A DNA stretch of 64,000 nucleotides from Nematopogon swammerdamellus (lineage: Eukaryota; Arthropoda; Insecta; Lepidoptera; Adelidae): positions 21,256,048 through 21,320,047 of the forward strand of contig OX336350.1 in the NCBI GenBank assembly GCA_946902875.1. The letters are read 5' to 3'. Both the position numbers and the translations under genes were made by a program. Shown piece by piece: positions 1 through 10,298 of the stretch. Below the pieces are notes generated by a model. The model saw nothing but the letters and a program-made list of their open reading frames with translations. It searched no databases and was not told the origin of the DNA. The number at the start of each line of letters is the position of its first letter. The stretch's first letter is position 1.

Positions 1-455
1 CGCGTCAAACGCGGGCGACGACGAATGACGACACATCAAGGCATTCATTGGCCGGTTGGCTACATTTTGAAGCGCCATCGTATTCCATACAAGACGGAAG
101 CGACCGATGTCCCCCCCGTCCCGCGCGGACCCGCTGATCAGCCTTTCGAGTTGGCGCAGCGGGGAGTGCATTTAGTGACGCGGTAGCGAGTAGAGCGAGC
201 TAGCGAGCGAGCTAGGTGTGTGTGTTGCGTGTGCGGGTGTGTGCGCGCTGCGTCCACACGACGAGTATTTCTTGTGCTGTGCGAAGTGCGATGCGATGCG
301 ACTAGCGAGCTAGGCTAGGTGTGTTGTGTGCGTGTGTGTGTGCGCATTGGCTCGCGAGTTGATAGCTGCATATATTCCGTTATGTAGGTATGGACTTTGT
401 ATGGATGAATCCTGTGCAGTGTTGTTAAATTTAAAGTGATTTATTGGTAATTATA
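1..455 (+). promoter_or_regulatory. CpG- and GT-rich leader upstream of a short ORF
   Basis: Unlike the AT-rich surroundings, the first 350 bases are rich in CG and GT. A stretch of the type gcgagctag...ggtgtgtg...gtgcgc occurs twice (about 195-250 and 302-349), so part of the leader is a local duplication. No clear TATA box is visible. The position directly upstream of the ATG at 456 suggests a CpG-type promoter and 5' UTR; this is an inference from composition only. Confidence 0.3.
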
Positions 456-593
456 ATGGCAAACTCCTACCGAGCTATCTACAGCAAGGAAAAGGAGTTG
501 CTAACAAAATTGAGGAAGAAAGAAGATTTTCACGATCGAGTCATCGAAAATTTCTTGTCTGTGGAACGAAGAGTGGACTTCATGTACAAATAA
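456..593 (+). CDS. Possible 45-residue microprotein or terminal exon
   Basis: ATG at 456 in the context ttataATGGC opens 45 codons ending in TAA at 591-593. The product begins MANSYRAIYSKEKELL and ends RRVDFMYK. It is highly charged (Lys/Glu/Arg), probably helical, with no signal peptide, membrane segment or cysteines. An AATAAA overlaps the stop (589-594) and another lies at 717-722, so a complete small transcript unit (GC-rich leader, ORF, poly(A) signal) is plausible. It lies on the strand opposite the MTHFS exon at 1512-1634 and would be inside that gene's first intron if the gene continues leftwards. I do not recognise the family. It could also be a chance frame or the last exon of a gene starting outside the window. 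Confidence 0.35.
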   Translation: MANSYRAIYSKEKELLTKLRKKEDFHDRVIENFLSVERRVDFMYK

Positions 594-1511
594 AATGTAA
601 CAATTCAAGCTTGTATGCCTGTCTCGTCGTCGTCGTGCCAGAGGAGACGTCGCTGTTGTCGGCTGCACTGCAACTCGACAGCTTTGACACAACCAGTAGG
701 TACCTATCTACAGACAAATAAATCGTAAGTGAGCAAAATAAATCATTTAAACTAAATATTATAAACTATTTATATCGTAATCGTCTTTCAGTTTTTGAAC
801 TCATTGTGGTAGAAATAAATTAACGCGTAGGTACCTAAGTTATGAAATTATGAAAAAAAAAATCCTTAGCCAGAGCCAACCCAATATTCAGGACCAGGAG
901 TCGCCGCTGCTTATGCCCCCGTAAGTTTTTGCATTCCTGCTGCGAACCTTTTCCTTTATACAGCGGGACCATCTTTTGGATTGGTTGGTATTGAAATAAA
1001 AGATTGTGTTTTAATAATTTTGTGACATTTAATAAAAAAAAGAATCAATCTGATACCAGTACCAGTTTAGTAACTATCTTAGCAATTAAATTATTAGTAT
1101 TGGATGGAACTTTGGAACTATTTGGAACTGTGTTTATGCTTTTCCGGCTTCGAGTCTGTTCATACATATTTCATAGTGGTCATTTAAGCCCGCGGGCTGA
1201 GTGGGCTGTGGGCTGAGTTGACCAATGATTCGTTCCGAGAAGTTTTGTCGCGACTCGAACATCAGCATTAATAAACGACATCGATCAATGCGCTGAAGTT
1301 CCGCGGATGCTGATGCTGATACTGATGCTGATGTTCGCAACAACCCTGCTCCCTAGACCTAGACAGCACTTTTACCAAATGTCCCCGGACTCACTGTCCA
1401 TCGAGTTTTTATTATAATAAAATACCGAATTTCGAATACTTTCTATTCGTGAAATTTCTCAAGCCAATCATGAAAAATGCTTTATAATATGAGTGTTTTA
1501 AGTAATATCAC
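594..1511. other. Non-coding, presumed intronic stretch
   Basis: AT-rich sequence with short open frames in several registers that show no family resemblance. If the MTHFS exon to the right belongs to an intact gene, this is the start of its first intron. A small repeat of gctgatgctgatactgatgctgatg sense (about 1309-1333) is the only local pattern. Confidence 0.4.
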
Positions 1512-1634
1512 CTTGTCGTATATGAGTTTGGACTGGCGTCGCTTCTCGTCCCCGCTCAGCTCGGCGAGACGCGCCGACACCTCCGCGCGCAGCAGCGCCT
1601 TCGCCGGGTTCGCCGCTCCCTTCAGGGGCGCCAT
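1512..1634 (-). CDS. MTHFS: 5-formyltetrahydrofolate cyclo-ligase, first coding exon
   Basis: Minus-strand ATG at 1634 opens 41 codons ending exactly at a consensus splice donor (AAG|GTGATA, intron from 1511 leftwards). The peptide has the family's N-terminal pattern: a basic helix with A-K-x-x-L-R-x-E, then R-L-x-x-L-S-x-x-E-K-x-R-Q-S, ending L-I-Y-D-K. In the known family the N-terminal Lys/Arg of this helix contributes to ATP binding. The enzyme is cytosolic and converts 5-formyl-THF plus ATP to 5,10-methenyl-THF in one-carbon metabolism. An in-frame upstream ATG at 1670 would add 12 residues; I chose 1634 because the family begins shortly before this helix and the context is gtgATGG. The exon is GC-rich against an AT-rich background. 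Later exons are not visible in the window, so it could also be an orphaned duplicated exon. Confidence 0.72.
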
Positions 1635-1840
1635 CACTGCACTAGAGGGGGCGTCAGAGAACATACGCAATAAACATGAAGTATCAAGTAACTAATAGGT
1701 AATTGTTGGAAAATGCAAGAGAAAAAATATCTAGCGAAGAAATATGAAGCGAGTACACGCTTAGTACCTGGGTGAATAAACTTTTTCTTGTTTTTGGTAC
1801 CTATATTAAGTTAGTTTTTAGTCCCGCACCGTCACTCATA

Positions 1841-1945
1841 TTAAATAATGAACTCGGCTTACCGGTGCGATAATGGCGAGCGCATCGCTCAGCTGCAGCG
1901 ATGCGCTCGCCATTATCGCACCGGTAAGCCGAGTTCATTATTTAA
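1841..1945. repeat. Perfect 49-bp-arm palindrome with TTAA ends
   Basis: Arms 1841-1889 and 1897-1945 are exact reverse complements around the 7-base loop cagctgc. The ends are TTAA, the target site used by piggyBac-type elements, and the direct repeat acctatattaag occurs at 1799-1810 and 1945-1956. The absence of any mismatch implies recent origin or gene conversion. Confidence 0.85.
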
Positions 1946-4176
1946 CCTATATTAAGTCTGAAAACAGGATATTATCTTGATAAATTTACCTTATTTTAAT
2001 AGTTACAGCAACTCTCAGATAGGTAATTGATTAATAAGAAGAAGCTGCACAAAAAATTTTGAGTAATTTATAAAAAAAAATTGGTTACCCTGGGGACAAC
2101 CCCTTTTTTCCGTACAAAACTGGGGACAAGATTGTCCCCTGGGTCACCCCTAAAAAATTAGTTATGTTTTATTTTAAATAGTTTTCTTCTTTTATTTCAA
2201 TTGCCTATCAACCTAAGTACTTTATACTTATTGATTTTCAGCTAAGTAATAAATTGTAATAAACTTTCTTTTTATTTAATTTTGCAGCTGGTTTTTACGT
2301 TACAAGAAAAAGTTGATCCACCCACCTACAAACATAAAAAAATTAGAAATATGTAGGTAGGTAATAAATAATAAACACAAAATATATCATTCTAGAACAA
2401 TACCCTAATCACTGATATATAAATCACACATACCTACACGTAATACAATCACATACTAGATGACTTAGATAATTGTTATTATCATTCATTTACTTTCCTT
2501 TTCCTTCAAGATGTCGAGCAAAAATTTCAGCTACCGCATAATATCCAATTCGCCAACGCGAGTGCCGATTTGTCGAAAGCGCGCATAGATAGTAAGAACA
2601 AGACGAGCCCAACCGGTATTCACATTTCACAGCAAATCTTCCAAGCAAAATATTTTTAATGTAAAAAAGAATGTTCAAGTAGTTAACACAAACCTGTCAC
2701 TCCCGGTAGCGATACTCAACACAGTACACACTGACCACTGACTGACGTAGACGCAATATCAACACGAAAGAGTTTCTTGTTTCCTTTACAATCGCCTTGA
2801 TAACATAATCTATCTCACAACTTTACTCACTACATTCCACCACAACATACACTTATTATTTTTCCTCAATTATGTTTATGATGTTCGCATTTGTACGACA
2901 TCTAGCTCCATCTGTGAATCACGTCGAGAAACTTGTGTTCGGAAGCTCTCGTACTCCTGAAAAATTTAAAGTCTTACAGACGGCAACCTCCTTAGATACT
3001 TTTACATTTTAAGTGTTATTTGTGTAACTGAAATCTGAGGTAAGGTTTACATATGCACCTGGGGCATTCAGCTACGTACGGATCACATTTCGTGTATTCG
3101 GCGAATCGATAAGTGAGACAGCAGGAGGGGTTCATGCATGCCTACACACGAACCAGACTTAGCGCTTACTGTGTTCACAGATAGATGGCGCAGATTGAAC
3201 TTCTACTTTCTTCAAATCAAAGCCATTGTTCAACTGAATGACACTAATCACTAGAATTAACCGCACTTCTGCTTCCAAAACTTCAAGCAGGCGAAATGGG
3301 CGGTCTTTTTTGAAGAGATGATGCTAAAAGGTTTGTTAGGAACAATAGCCTATTGTGAGTGTCGAGTGAGGGCAATATAAGATAAGATAAAGAATACCAT
3401 TGCCTAGCTACCTAGGTATTTAAAGTTAAAATATAATTTTCGAAGTTACCGTTGACATCAAATTGTGGTCCTTCGAGCCGGATTGCATAAACTTAAGCAA
3501 TGTGTATAACTTTTCTACGACTTTGGCTCTTTATCTACTTTGTAAAGATATTCGTAAAACCTCTTCGATATGAAAGAAAATGTATGTGAATATTAAAATA
3601 CATCTTTACAATCTTTAAAAGATCGCATATCTGTAATAGCTACTATCCGAGCAGACACCAAATTAGGTTGCGTCGTCATCTCGTCTCGCTTGATAACTTT
3701 GCATCCCACCCACTTGAGTCTTGTTAAATTGAATTTAATCACGTTCGCGTTCCTCTTTCCTATTGGCTCGTCAATTAAAGTATGTCTTTGTATCTAGCAA
3801 GTCTCGAGAGGGGAGTAAGCGGGAGAAGACTATGCTGATAATATAATCAATATTAGATTATTAAACATTTTATGGCTTACTCAAGATCGTTCTCTAATGT
3901 AAATATAACAAACAAGATCATTAAAAACCCATATAATAATAATTTGCTGATATTAAAGCATTATGCTTTATCTGGAAAATTAAATACCAAAGCGCTTATG
4001 GAACGGACGACGACGACGTCCGTGCATTCCGTGACTGGCTCCTATGAACCATTCACGGCCATGATTTGATATTACCTTTAAATAACCTTAGTAGGTTCAC
4101 GGCCAAGGACTTCTACTATTTGTGCCGTATCGGGCGGGACTCTAAGAAGTCATTGAACGTTTGGATTGGGCTAAGG
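1946..4176. other. AT-rich DNA without recognisable features
   Basis: No open frame longer than about 65 codons, no family resemblance and no long repeat arms. The frame at 2490-2678 (minus) has no coding character I can identify. Confidence 0.5.
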
Positions 4177-4372
4177 TTTTCAGGGTTCTGTATCAACAAG
4201 GCAGCCTATTACTAAGCCCACGCATCTGACTGTCTGTCTGTCCGTCCGAGGGCTGTATCTTCTGAACCGTAACAGGTAGCCGGTTGAAATTTTCAAATAA
4301 TATGCGTTATTATAGCGGATATGCCAACAAATAATAAAAAAGCAAAAATTAAGGTGGTCCCCATACAAGTAT
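4177..4372 (+). repeat. Dispersed lepidopteran repeat, family C (fragment)
   Basis: Starts with an agggttctgta head and contains 'cctattactaagcc', 'gtctgtccgtccg', 'gaaccgtaacaggtagccgg' and 'gtggtccccatacaag', in the same order as the copies at 28460 and 54345. Family C is a short interspersed repeat usually ending in actcgcacttggccgg. This copy lacks that end. Confidence 0.7.
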
Positions 4373-5099
4373 CATAATATGAGGAACAGCGCCATCTACC
4401 GAATGATCAAACATTAACTACATAAGTGTGAACGGTCACCGATAGATGACGTGAGTGAGGGATGACGCCATCTATCTCGTTGTTATCTCTATATCTATCT
4501 CGTCTAAGCTCGTTATTTTATTTACTGACTTGCTAAATACGAAGGACTCAATATATCAATACAAAAAATAAGCTGCGTCGAACGCGAGATATGTGCGCAT
4601 GCGACCGCGTGATTGCTGCGTACACCAGCTATGGAACATACGGCTACGGAACCCTCAGTGTGTAAACAATGTTCTCATTTGAACTGGTTTTTAGCATTTA
4701 AGTCCCAAAGTCTAAGTAGTGTATATTCGCAAAATTCGAAGAAAACTGCTTACAATCGTCATAAACAAATCGTATTATAAACTGATTATAAAGTGTAGAA
4801 GTAATAAGTAAATCGATTGGGTTGGGTTTTTTATATTGGCGTTTTATTTGTGTCAACGAGTTGTGTTTAGTAGTCACTCACTGATATCTTGATCAAATTT
4901 TCAAATCAAATATAAAATGTGTATACGGAAAGTAGAATTTTATTTATGCAGCATAACAAAACAAATATTATAATAAAATTTGTAATTCATGAACATAGGT
5001 AGAGTCATTGAATAAAATCAATGGTAGAGTAAGTAAAAGATGGTAAAAGCGTAAAAGTAAATACTGCACGGCCGGCCGGTCTGTCAGTCCAGTCAGTCC
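4373..5099. other. AT-rich spacer
   Basis: No feature seen apart from short open frames without coding character. Confidence 0.45.
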
Positions 5100-5539
5100 G
5101 TTCAGTCGCCAGACAGTAAGTAGACCAGCCAGCCGGCAGCCTGTCAGTCAATTCATTCAGTCCAGCCCGGGGAAGCGAAGTTAGCGGCTGTTTCGCGGTC
5201 GCTCCGCTCCGACCTTCGCGCAAAACTTTTCTCACGTCAATGGATATAACCTAACAGCTCCTAAACTTTAGCCAGAGTCCTTCTCGTCCTTTCTGTCGCC
5301 CCGTGCTAAGATGTGAGGCGACGCCAGTGCTGGCTGCGCTGTCTGGTGCCGGTGCGGGAGTTTATTTACGTCTCTCGTGTGTAATCTTCACGTGTATCAT
5401 CCGTAGCGTGTGCGCGGGTATATACATCTGTTTGTGCATCGGTTCGAGAAAAGCGAGTTTGGTGTGGTGGTGGTTGCTGGTTTTGTTTGCATGCAGTGTC
5501 GTTCGCCCACCACGGTGCGGGCGGACCGGCGGCGGCGGC
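5100..5539 (+). promoter_or_regulatory. GC-rich leader of the exon at 5540
   Basis: GC content rises sharply, with CpG-rich words and a run of ggcggcggc just before the ATG. The composition and the position directly before a spliced-looking coding start suggest a CpG-type promoter plus 5' UTR. The frame that begins upstream at 5303 is in another register and ends inside the presumed intron. Confidence 0.3.
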
Positions 5540-5629
5540 ATGAGTATCCAAAAGTGCCTGTTGGACAACTCCTCGAAGGTGATAAAGGCCATGTCAACGA
5601 GCAAGTCTTCGAACGACAACAATAAAACG
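5540..5629 (+). CDS. Possible first coding exon of an unidentified gene
   Basis: ATG at 5540 (context ggcATGAG) opens 30 codons that end in phase at a splice donor (ACG|GTATAT, GT at 5630-5631). The peptide starts MSIQKCLLDNSSKVIKAM and then becomes Ser/Asn-rich. The combination of GC-rich leader, ATG and donor is what a vertebrate- or insect-type first coding exon looks like. I do not recognise the protein, and no second exon was found in the window. The frame continues through the donor without a stop for some codons, so splicing is inferred. Confidence 0.35.
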
Positions 5630-6439
5630 GTATATAGATTACTTTACTGCTTACATTGTGTTTGTATAATTGAAGATTTTAAAATTGGTTTCATCGGCCG
5701 AATTATCGTCACAGGTATCGTCGACTAGTTCACTGACCCATTTTTTGCCGCAATTATGATTTTTTTCATTGTCGTCCTTGCGGAAAGGCAAGGGTCGTTT
5801 GACCGTACAGCCAAGTCTTAGGTTTGATATTATTTTCCTATGCTTAGGCAGGTAAAAATCCACAGCGTGAGTCCAGACCGCAACCTACGGTCCGGTGGCT
5901 GCGCCCCCGCGTTCCGTCCGTCGTATTATCCAGTTCCAGTTTGAGTTCGCTTGCAATAATTTTGTTTAATCCATCCACAGGCTTCGCCATATAGTCGCGT
6001 AAAACGCAGGAGAAAGCTTGCGTTTATCGGAAGTTTCAGCCCACCAAGAAGCTTTAGTTCCGCCTGACACGATGATAAATCGTATCGTGTTATGGGAATT
6101 TTGGCCTTGAGACGAGTATGGTTGGTTCCTTCTGGCGGCGCGGTGGCGGCGGCGGCGCGGAGGAGGCGCGGCGCTGCGGAGGCCGGCCGAAGGTCGGTGT
6201 CGCCGTGTATGACCGCCACACAATCCGATCAGGATCAGGACTTCAGGACGATCTGACTCAGTTTCATCTGATGCGTTTGGTTGTTCTATCCGCGCATGGT
6301 AGGCTTGATTTTAACGTGATCTAAACTATTTCAGTCGCTTGAATTTTGTGTTGTTTATTTCACGCTAAGACGTCACTCTGTGACTTGGGCGCTTCTATCA
6401 AGGAACCTTTTCTTTTTTTAGCGTTCCATTCTATACCTA
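5630..6439. other. Presumed intron with a GC-rich pocket
   Basis: Contains a GC-rich block (about 6120-6210, ggcggcggcg type). A 97-codon minus frame at 5926-6219 reads smoothly in its last 60 codons but matches nothing I know. It may be an antisense exon or chance. Confidence 0.3.
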
Positions 6440-6838
6440 TGTCAGCCTCGATAGCTCAGTGGTGCAGACAGTCAACTGTCGCTATTGAATGTTAAGCAAC
6501 GCTGGCCGCGGTCAGTACTTGGATGGGTGACCGCTGACCGTTGGAGGCTGACCGAGGTTCGGATTCCTCGTAAAACTGTAGGTCCCTTCCCTCCTAATCT
6601 TACTCGGTGGTAGGGTTTAACCCGCCCGGGTTGGTACCACCGCACTGAATGAAACGTCGGTCCAAACGGCTATAATTAGTCTGTGTTTTCCGACCAGTTC
6701 AGTGTAGCCGGCACGATCAAAGGGGGAAGCACTGACATGGCACCTAGTTCACCCGGTGTTATGGGCTGACATCACGGACGTTGTAGGTGATGTAGCCAAC
6801 CGTGCCAGTTTCGATAAAAAAAAAAAAAAAAAAAAAAA
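6440..6838 (+). mobile_element. SINE family A1: tRNA/5S rRNA chimeric head, full length
   Basis: The 5' end reads gtcagcctcgatagctcagtgg, containing a tRNA-like A box (TAGCTCAGTGG). It is followed by a segment closely resembling the internal promoter of 5S rRNA (gttaagcaacgctgg...gcggtcagtacttgg, atgggtgaccgc) and then a tRNA-like B box (GGTTCGGATTCC). The body carries GTAAAACTGTAGGTCCCTT, a ggtggtagggtt...ttggtaccaccg stem and the tail ggtgatgtagccaaccgtg, ending in poly(A) at 6816-6838. RNA polymerase III transcription and LINE-mediated mobility are inferred from this structure. It is the cleanest full-length copy in the window. Confidence 0.85.
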
Positions 6839-7090
6839 CCTACCGTACGGGCCGGCAGGGCCCCCCTGTTACTAAACCTACGTCGTCCGTCCGTCCTACC
6901 TTATACCGGGTGTATCTTTTGAACCGTAAGTAGGTAATAGGTATGTAGCCGGTTGAAAATTTAACAGAATATGTTATTTATTTATTATGGAGGGTATCAA
7001 CATAATCTTTAATTTTAAAAAAATCGATTTAAACTTATGGGTAATCTGTATTAATCTGTATTCCAAAAAAAATTTTCAAATCAAAAATTT
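6839..7090 (+). repeat. Dispersed repeat family C (diverged copy)
   Basis: Shares cctacgtcgtccgtccgtcc, tgaaccgtaa...gtagccggttgaaa and the 'atatgttattt' segment with the other family C copies. It adjoins the poly(A) of the SINE at 6440. Confidence 0.5.
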
Positions 7091-7717
7091 TTGGTTTTTT
7101 AAATAGGTATGTCATACTAGACTAGATCATGTTATATTATAAGTGTCAAAAGGTACTAACTATGTATATCACTACCAGGAAATATTAGTCAAATTCCGGA
7201 ATTCCCGGAAGAGGTGATTTTAAACACTCCATGTTATGGCTTCTCGCCAACATTATTTATTTATAGTTACCTACTCTACCTATTTCGAACCTTGCTTATA
7301 ATAAGTTAGTATGTAGGTCTGTAGGTAATTTCCTGTGCCTAACTCCACAGTTTACAACTTAGGTGCCTACTACGCACAAAGGAGAGAGATTTGCTGCTAA
7401 ATGAGCATTTCAGTAATTTCACCTAATACCTATGTTCTCATCTCTATTTGGCGTGCATATATTGAATCCACCTGGCTGGGCGGGCAGTGGGCATTGTATT
7501 CGTATGTAGGCTAAACGTGTCGCAGTCTTTGGTCGCAGTTGGATGTTTCTATATTTAACTAGTTTAGTAGGTAGGTACTAGGTACAATATTATTGTTTTG
7601 TTCGTCTCACGCGTTCGAGATAAGTCTAGATAAAACGCGTCGCAAATCATGTAGACGAGATACCTACTATAATATTCCTAAGATGAAATGTTATATCTAA
7701 ATAGTATCTTCATGTAC
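7091..7717. other. AT-rich spacer
   Basis: No gene or long repeat seen. taggtaggtac-type words are frequent. Confidence 0.45.
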
Positions 7718-7719
7718 AG

Positions 7720-7858
7720 ACAACTGCTCTCATTTCTCACACTTCAGGAACCCTGTCAAAATAAAATATTTGATTATTTGCATAATTTTGTAGGGGTAAT
7801 GAATGAGTGAATGTTAATTTGACAAGGTTCCTAAAGTGTGAGAAATGAGAGCAGTCGT
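7720..7858. mobile_element. 139-bp MITE with 41-bp terminal inverted repeats
   Basis: Left arm 7720-7760 and right arm 7818-7858 are reverse complements with three or four mismatches (core ctgctctcatttctcacac). The 57-bp centre is AT-rich. A possible 5-bp duplication (tgtac) lies near both ends but does not fit the arm boundaries exactly. Confidence 0.7.
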
Positions 7859-8239
7859 GTGTACCTACCTATCACACACGGCAAAGATACGATTGTATTT
7901 TGTTAAACCTATACATTCTTATAATACCGCTATCGACCGATACTGGCCGGGTAATCAGTGGGTACTGCCGGGTGAAACAGTTTTTTAACTTCGCTCGAAT
8001 AAAATCAAAGAAAGTCGTACAACTAGCCGACAAGTGACAGAAGCCTTACTAACACATCGTGGGATGGTTGAAAACAAAGACGCAAATCTCCATCATAAGG
8101 GCAGTTTCAACTAGAATCAGGGGCACACGTGAAAGCACACCACAGATTGGTGTGGCTAGAAGACGGCGGCGGCGGCGCGGCGCTGCTGGCTTATTTTCTA
8201 CCGAAGAACAATAAGACCTGAACACTGAAGAAGAATAAC

Positions 8240-8829
8240 GAGGTCAGGACATTAGGTAAACTCTACAAAGCACAAGTAAGACCGGTGATGGAATATTGCA
8301 GTCATCTTTGGGAGGGTTCCCCTGAGTACCTTCTTTCAGCCTTGGATTCTATTCAGCGACGAGCCATTCGCCTCATTGGTGACTCCGTACTCACAAAGGA
8401 CCTTCAACCTCTAAAGCACAGACGTATCGTTGGGTCATTGAGCCTGTTTTATCGGTACTACTATGGCCGCTGCTCTGACGAACTTGCTTCCCTTATCCCT
8501 CCTCCTCCTGTTCGCCTTCGCCAAACCCACCATACTCTCGCGGAACACCCGTTTGTAGTCGACAGAAGAGTTCTTCGAACTGCACGATTCTCTAAATCGT
8601 TCTTGTGCCGCACTGCAAAGGTGTGGAACGGGCTCCCAGGAAATATCTTCCCCCACTCCTACAATCCACAGATCTTGAAATCGCGGGTTAATAGCCTTTC
8701 CCCAGCAACATTAGTCCACCTCCAAGCCGGACTGGCACCTCCTCGGGGGTGAAATTGGCTGCGCCTGAGGTTGCAACCTCGGACAGAGCCACCCAGTTCG
8801 GTAGCAATAAAAAAAAAAAAAAAAAAAAC
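8240..8829 (+). pseudogene. 5'-truncated LINE: C-terminal reverse transcriptase end and 3' UTR
   Basis: The open frame up to 8752 encodes the C-terminal domain found after the RT in Jockey/R1/CR1-superfamily LINEs. It reads LYKAQVRP-VMEYCSHLW, then IQRRAIRLIGD, then the conserved R-T-A-K-V-W-N-G-L-P near the end. The 3' UTR ends in a poly(A) run at about 8810-8829, so this is the retained 3' end of one insertion. The palm domain and the upstream ORF are missing, so it cannot encode an active polymerase. It is related to the LINE pieces at 35543-35600/49717-50103 and 33395-34270. Confidence 0.8.
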
Positions 8830-8990
8830 AAAGAGATGGCTGAGTGCAACTTCAGATTATCAGAATGCGTGCTTCATTGCTGAATGTAATCTATTATAAT
8901 TTGCATGTAGGTAGGTACTGTATGAAATATAATGTAATAAATAAATTTTATATTAATGTTTTTAAATTTACCCTGTTATTAATTTAACTA

Positions 8991-9180
8991 ATTTAATTTT
9001 TTTTACGGATTAACAGTGGTAGGTACTTACTGAAGACTTAGGTACATAAGTCGACGTTTCGCCCGCTACGCCACGAACTCCCGAAGTCCCTGAAGAAGCC
9101 CGTGACCTAGCGAGCGAAACGTCGACTTATTTAAGTCTTCAGTAACTACCACTACTGTTAGTCCGTAAAAAAAATTAAAA
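8991..9180. mobile_element. Inverted-repeat element, 190 bp
   Basis: The arms at about 8991-9063 and 9112-9180 pair: ttttttacggattaacag with ctgttagtccgtaaaaaaa, and cttaggtacataagtcgacg with cgtcgacttatttaag, then gtttcgc with gcgaaac. The intervening piece has cctgaagaagcccgtgacc. It is a foldback MITE. Confidence 0.7.
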
Positions 9181-9262
9181 TTAGTATATTTGACGCGCAG
9201 ACGCCGACGCGACGCCGACGACGACGCGACGGTGGCGACCGCGGCGCGACGACGACGACGCC
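9181..9262. repeat. GC-rich (gac/cga)n-like block
   Basis: Degenerate trinucleotide block of gacgacgcg type, strikingly GC-rich in AT-rich surroundings. Similar pockets occur at 51770-51845 and 57480-57507. Confidence 0.6.
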
Positions 9263-9700
9263 TGTACTGTCTATCATGCACTCGTTCGTAGTTGTAGATG
9301 TCTCCCTGATTCTAGGACGTAGAACACTTCAAGATAACATCTTCGGTTGTGTGTGATCAGGATCACAGGTGGTGTAGCAGAACACTGATTGATAACCCCA
9401 AATGGTTTATTGTACGATTTCATTTGATATGGCACGCGTGGTTACGTGCGTGCAAGTACGAGTAGGTACCTATGTATGCACCGAAGGAGATGTTATGTAC
9501 AAATGAGTGTGGATGTATATATGTACCTATGTAGGTCGGTGTGTCGTGTGTACAGTATTATTATAATAGGTATCCATGGATTGAAGGTGACAGACGACAA
9601 CACATCCAATCATCGATGCATAATGAATGAATTATTTCAGCGGCTCGGTAAGTTTTGATAGACCTCTATAAGTAAACAAAATAACATAAATAAATAACGT
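9263..9700. other. Spacer without recognised features
   Basis: Short frames only; gtatgtac-type words are frequent. Confidence 0.4.
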
Positions 9701-9857
9701 AGAGTGCCAGGCAGTAATGAACATCGAGTATTAGAAACTAAGAGCGTCGTCGTCTCTATCGCACAGAGAGACGTGCGAGTTCGTGCGACAGGGACGACGC
9801 TCTACAACCGGATGTCTCTTTCTAAAGCTCGATGTACATTACTTACTGCCGGGTACT
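9701..9857. mobile_element. MITE with inverted ends and inner hairpin, copy 1
   Basis: The outer ends gtgccaggcagtaatg and cattacttactgccgggtac pair, as do the inner blocks tagaaactaagagcgtcgtc and gacgacgctctac. The centre holds a second small hairpin around gtcgcac...gtgcgac. A related copy lies at 11640-11815. The poly(T) end of a SINE abuts at 9859. Confidence 0.65.
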
Positions 9858-9858
9858 G

Positions 9859-10298
9859 TTTTTTTTTTTTTTTATGGAAACTTGACACGGTTGGCTACAT
9901 CACCTACAACATCCGTGATGTAAGCCCATAACACCGGGTGAACTAGGTGCCATGTCAGTGCTTCCCTTCATTTCGCGCCGGCTACACTGAACTGGACGGA
10001 AAACACGAACTATTTACATAGCCGTTTCGACCGACGTTTCGCTCAGTGCGGTGGTACCAACCCGGCCGGGATAAACCCTACCACCTAGTAAGGTAAGAAG
10101 GGAAGGGACCTACAGTTTAACGTGGTATCCGAACCACGGTCAGCCTCCAACAGTCGGGCGGTCATCCATCCAATAACTGACCGCACCATTAAGCTGCCGA
10201 GGCTGACGATCCCTTAGTCGACTTTTACGACTTGCGACGGGGAGAGATGCAGTGGGGCTATTCTTTTTAAGTACCGACCCCACACGGTACGAACATAC
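9859..10298 (-). mobile_element. SINE family A2 with 5' extension
   Basis: Minus-oriented copy, poly(A) as T-run 9859-9873 and chimeric head ending at 10207. The 5S-like part is partly deleted (gaccgcaccattaagctgcc). Beyond the head lies a roughly 90-bp extension containing cgactaaggga and gcccc-actgcatctctccccg. The copies at 27497-27980 and 35031-35522 have the same extension, so it defines a longer subfamily. Confidence 0.75.

Noticed and set aside
5303..5728. 141-codon plus frame as the gene product
   Set aside because: Hydrophobic, runs through a probable 5' UTR and past a splice donor; the ATG at 5540 in another frame fits better.
5926..6219. 97-codon minus-strand gene
   Set aside because: Opposite-strand frames are equally open in the GC-rich part, no domain or splice context is recognisable; kept only as a remark.
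6440..6600. tRNA or 5S rRNA gene
   Set aside because: The boxes are present but no cloverleaf acceptor stem or full 5S secondary structure can be formed, and the same unit recurs with a body and poly(A) tail, i.e. a SINE.
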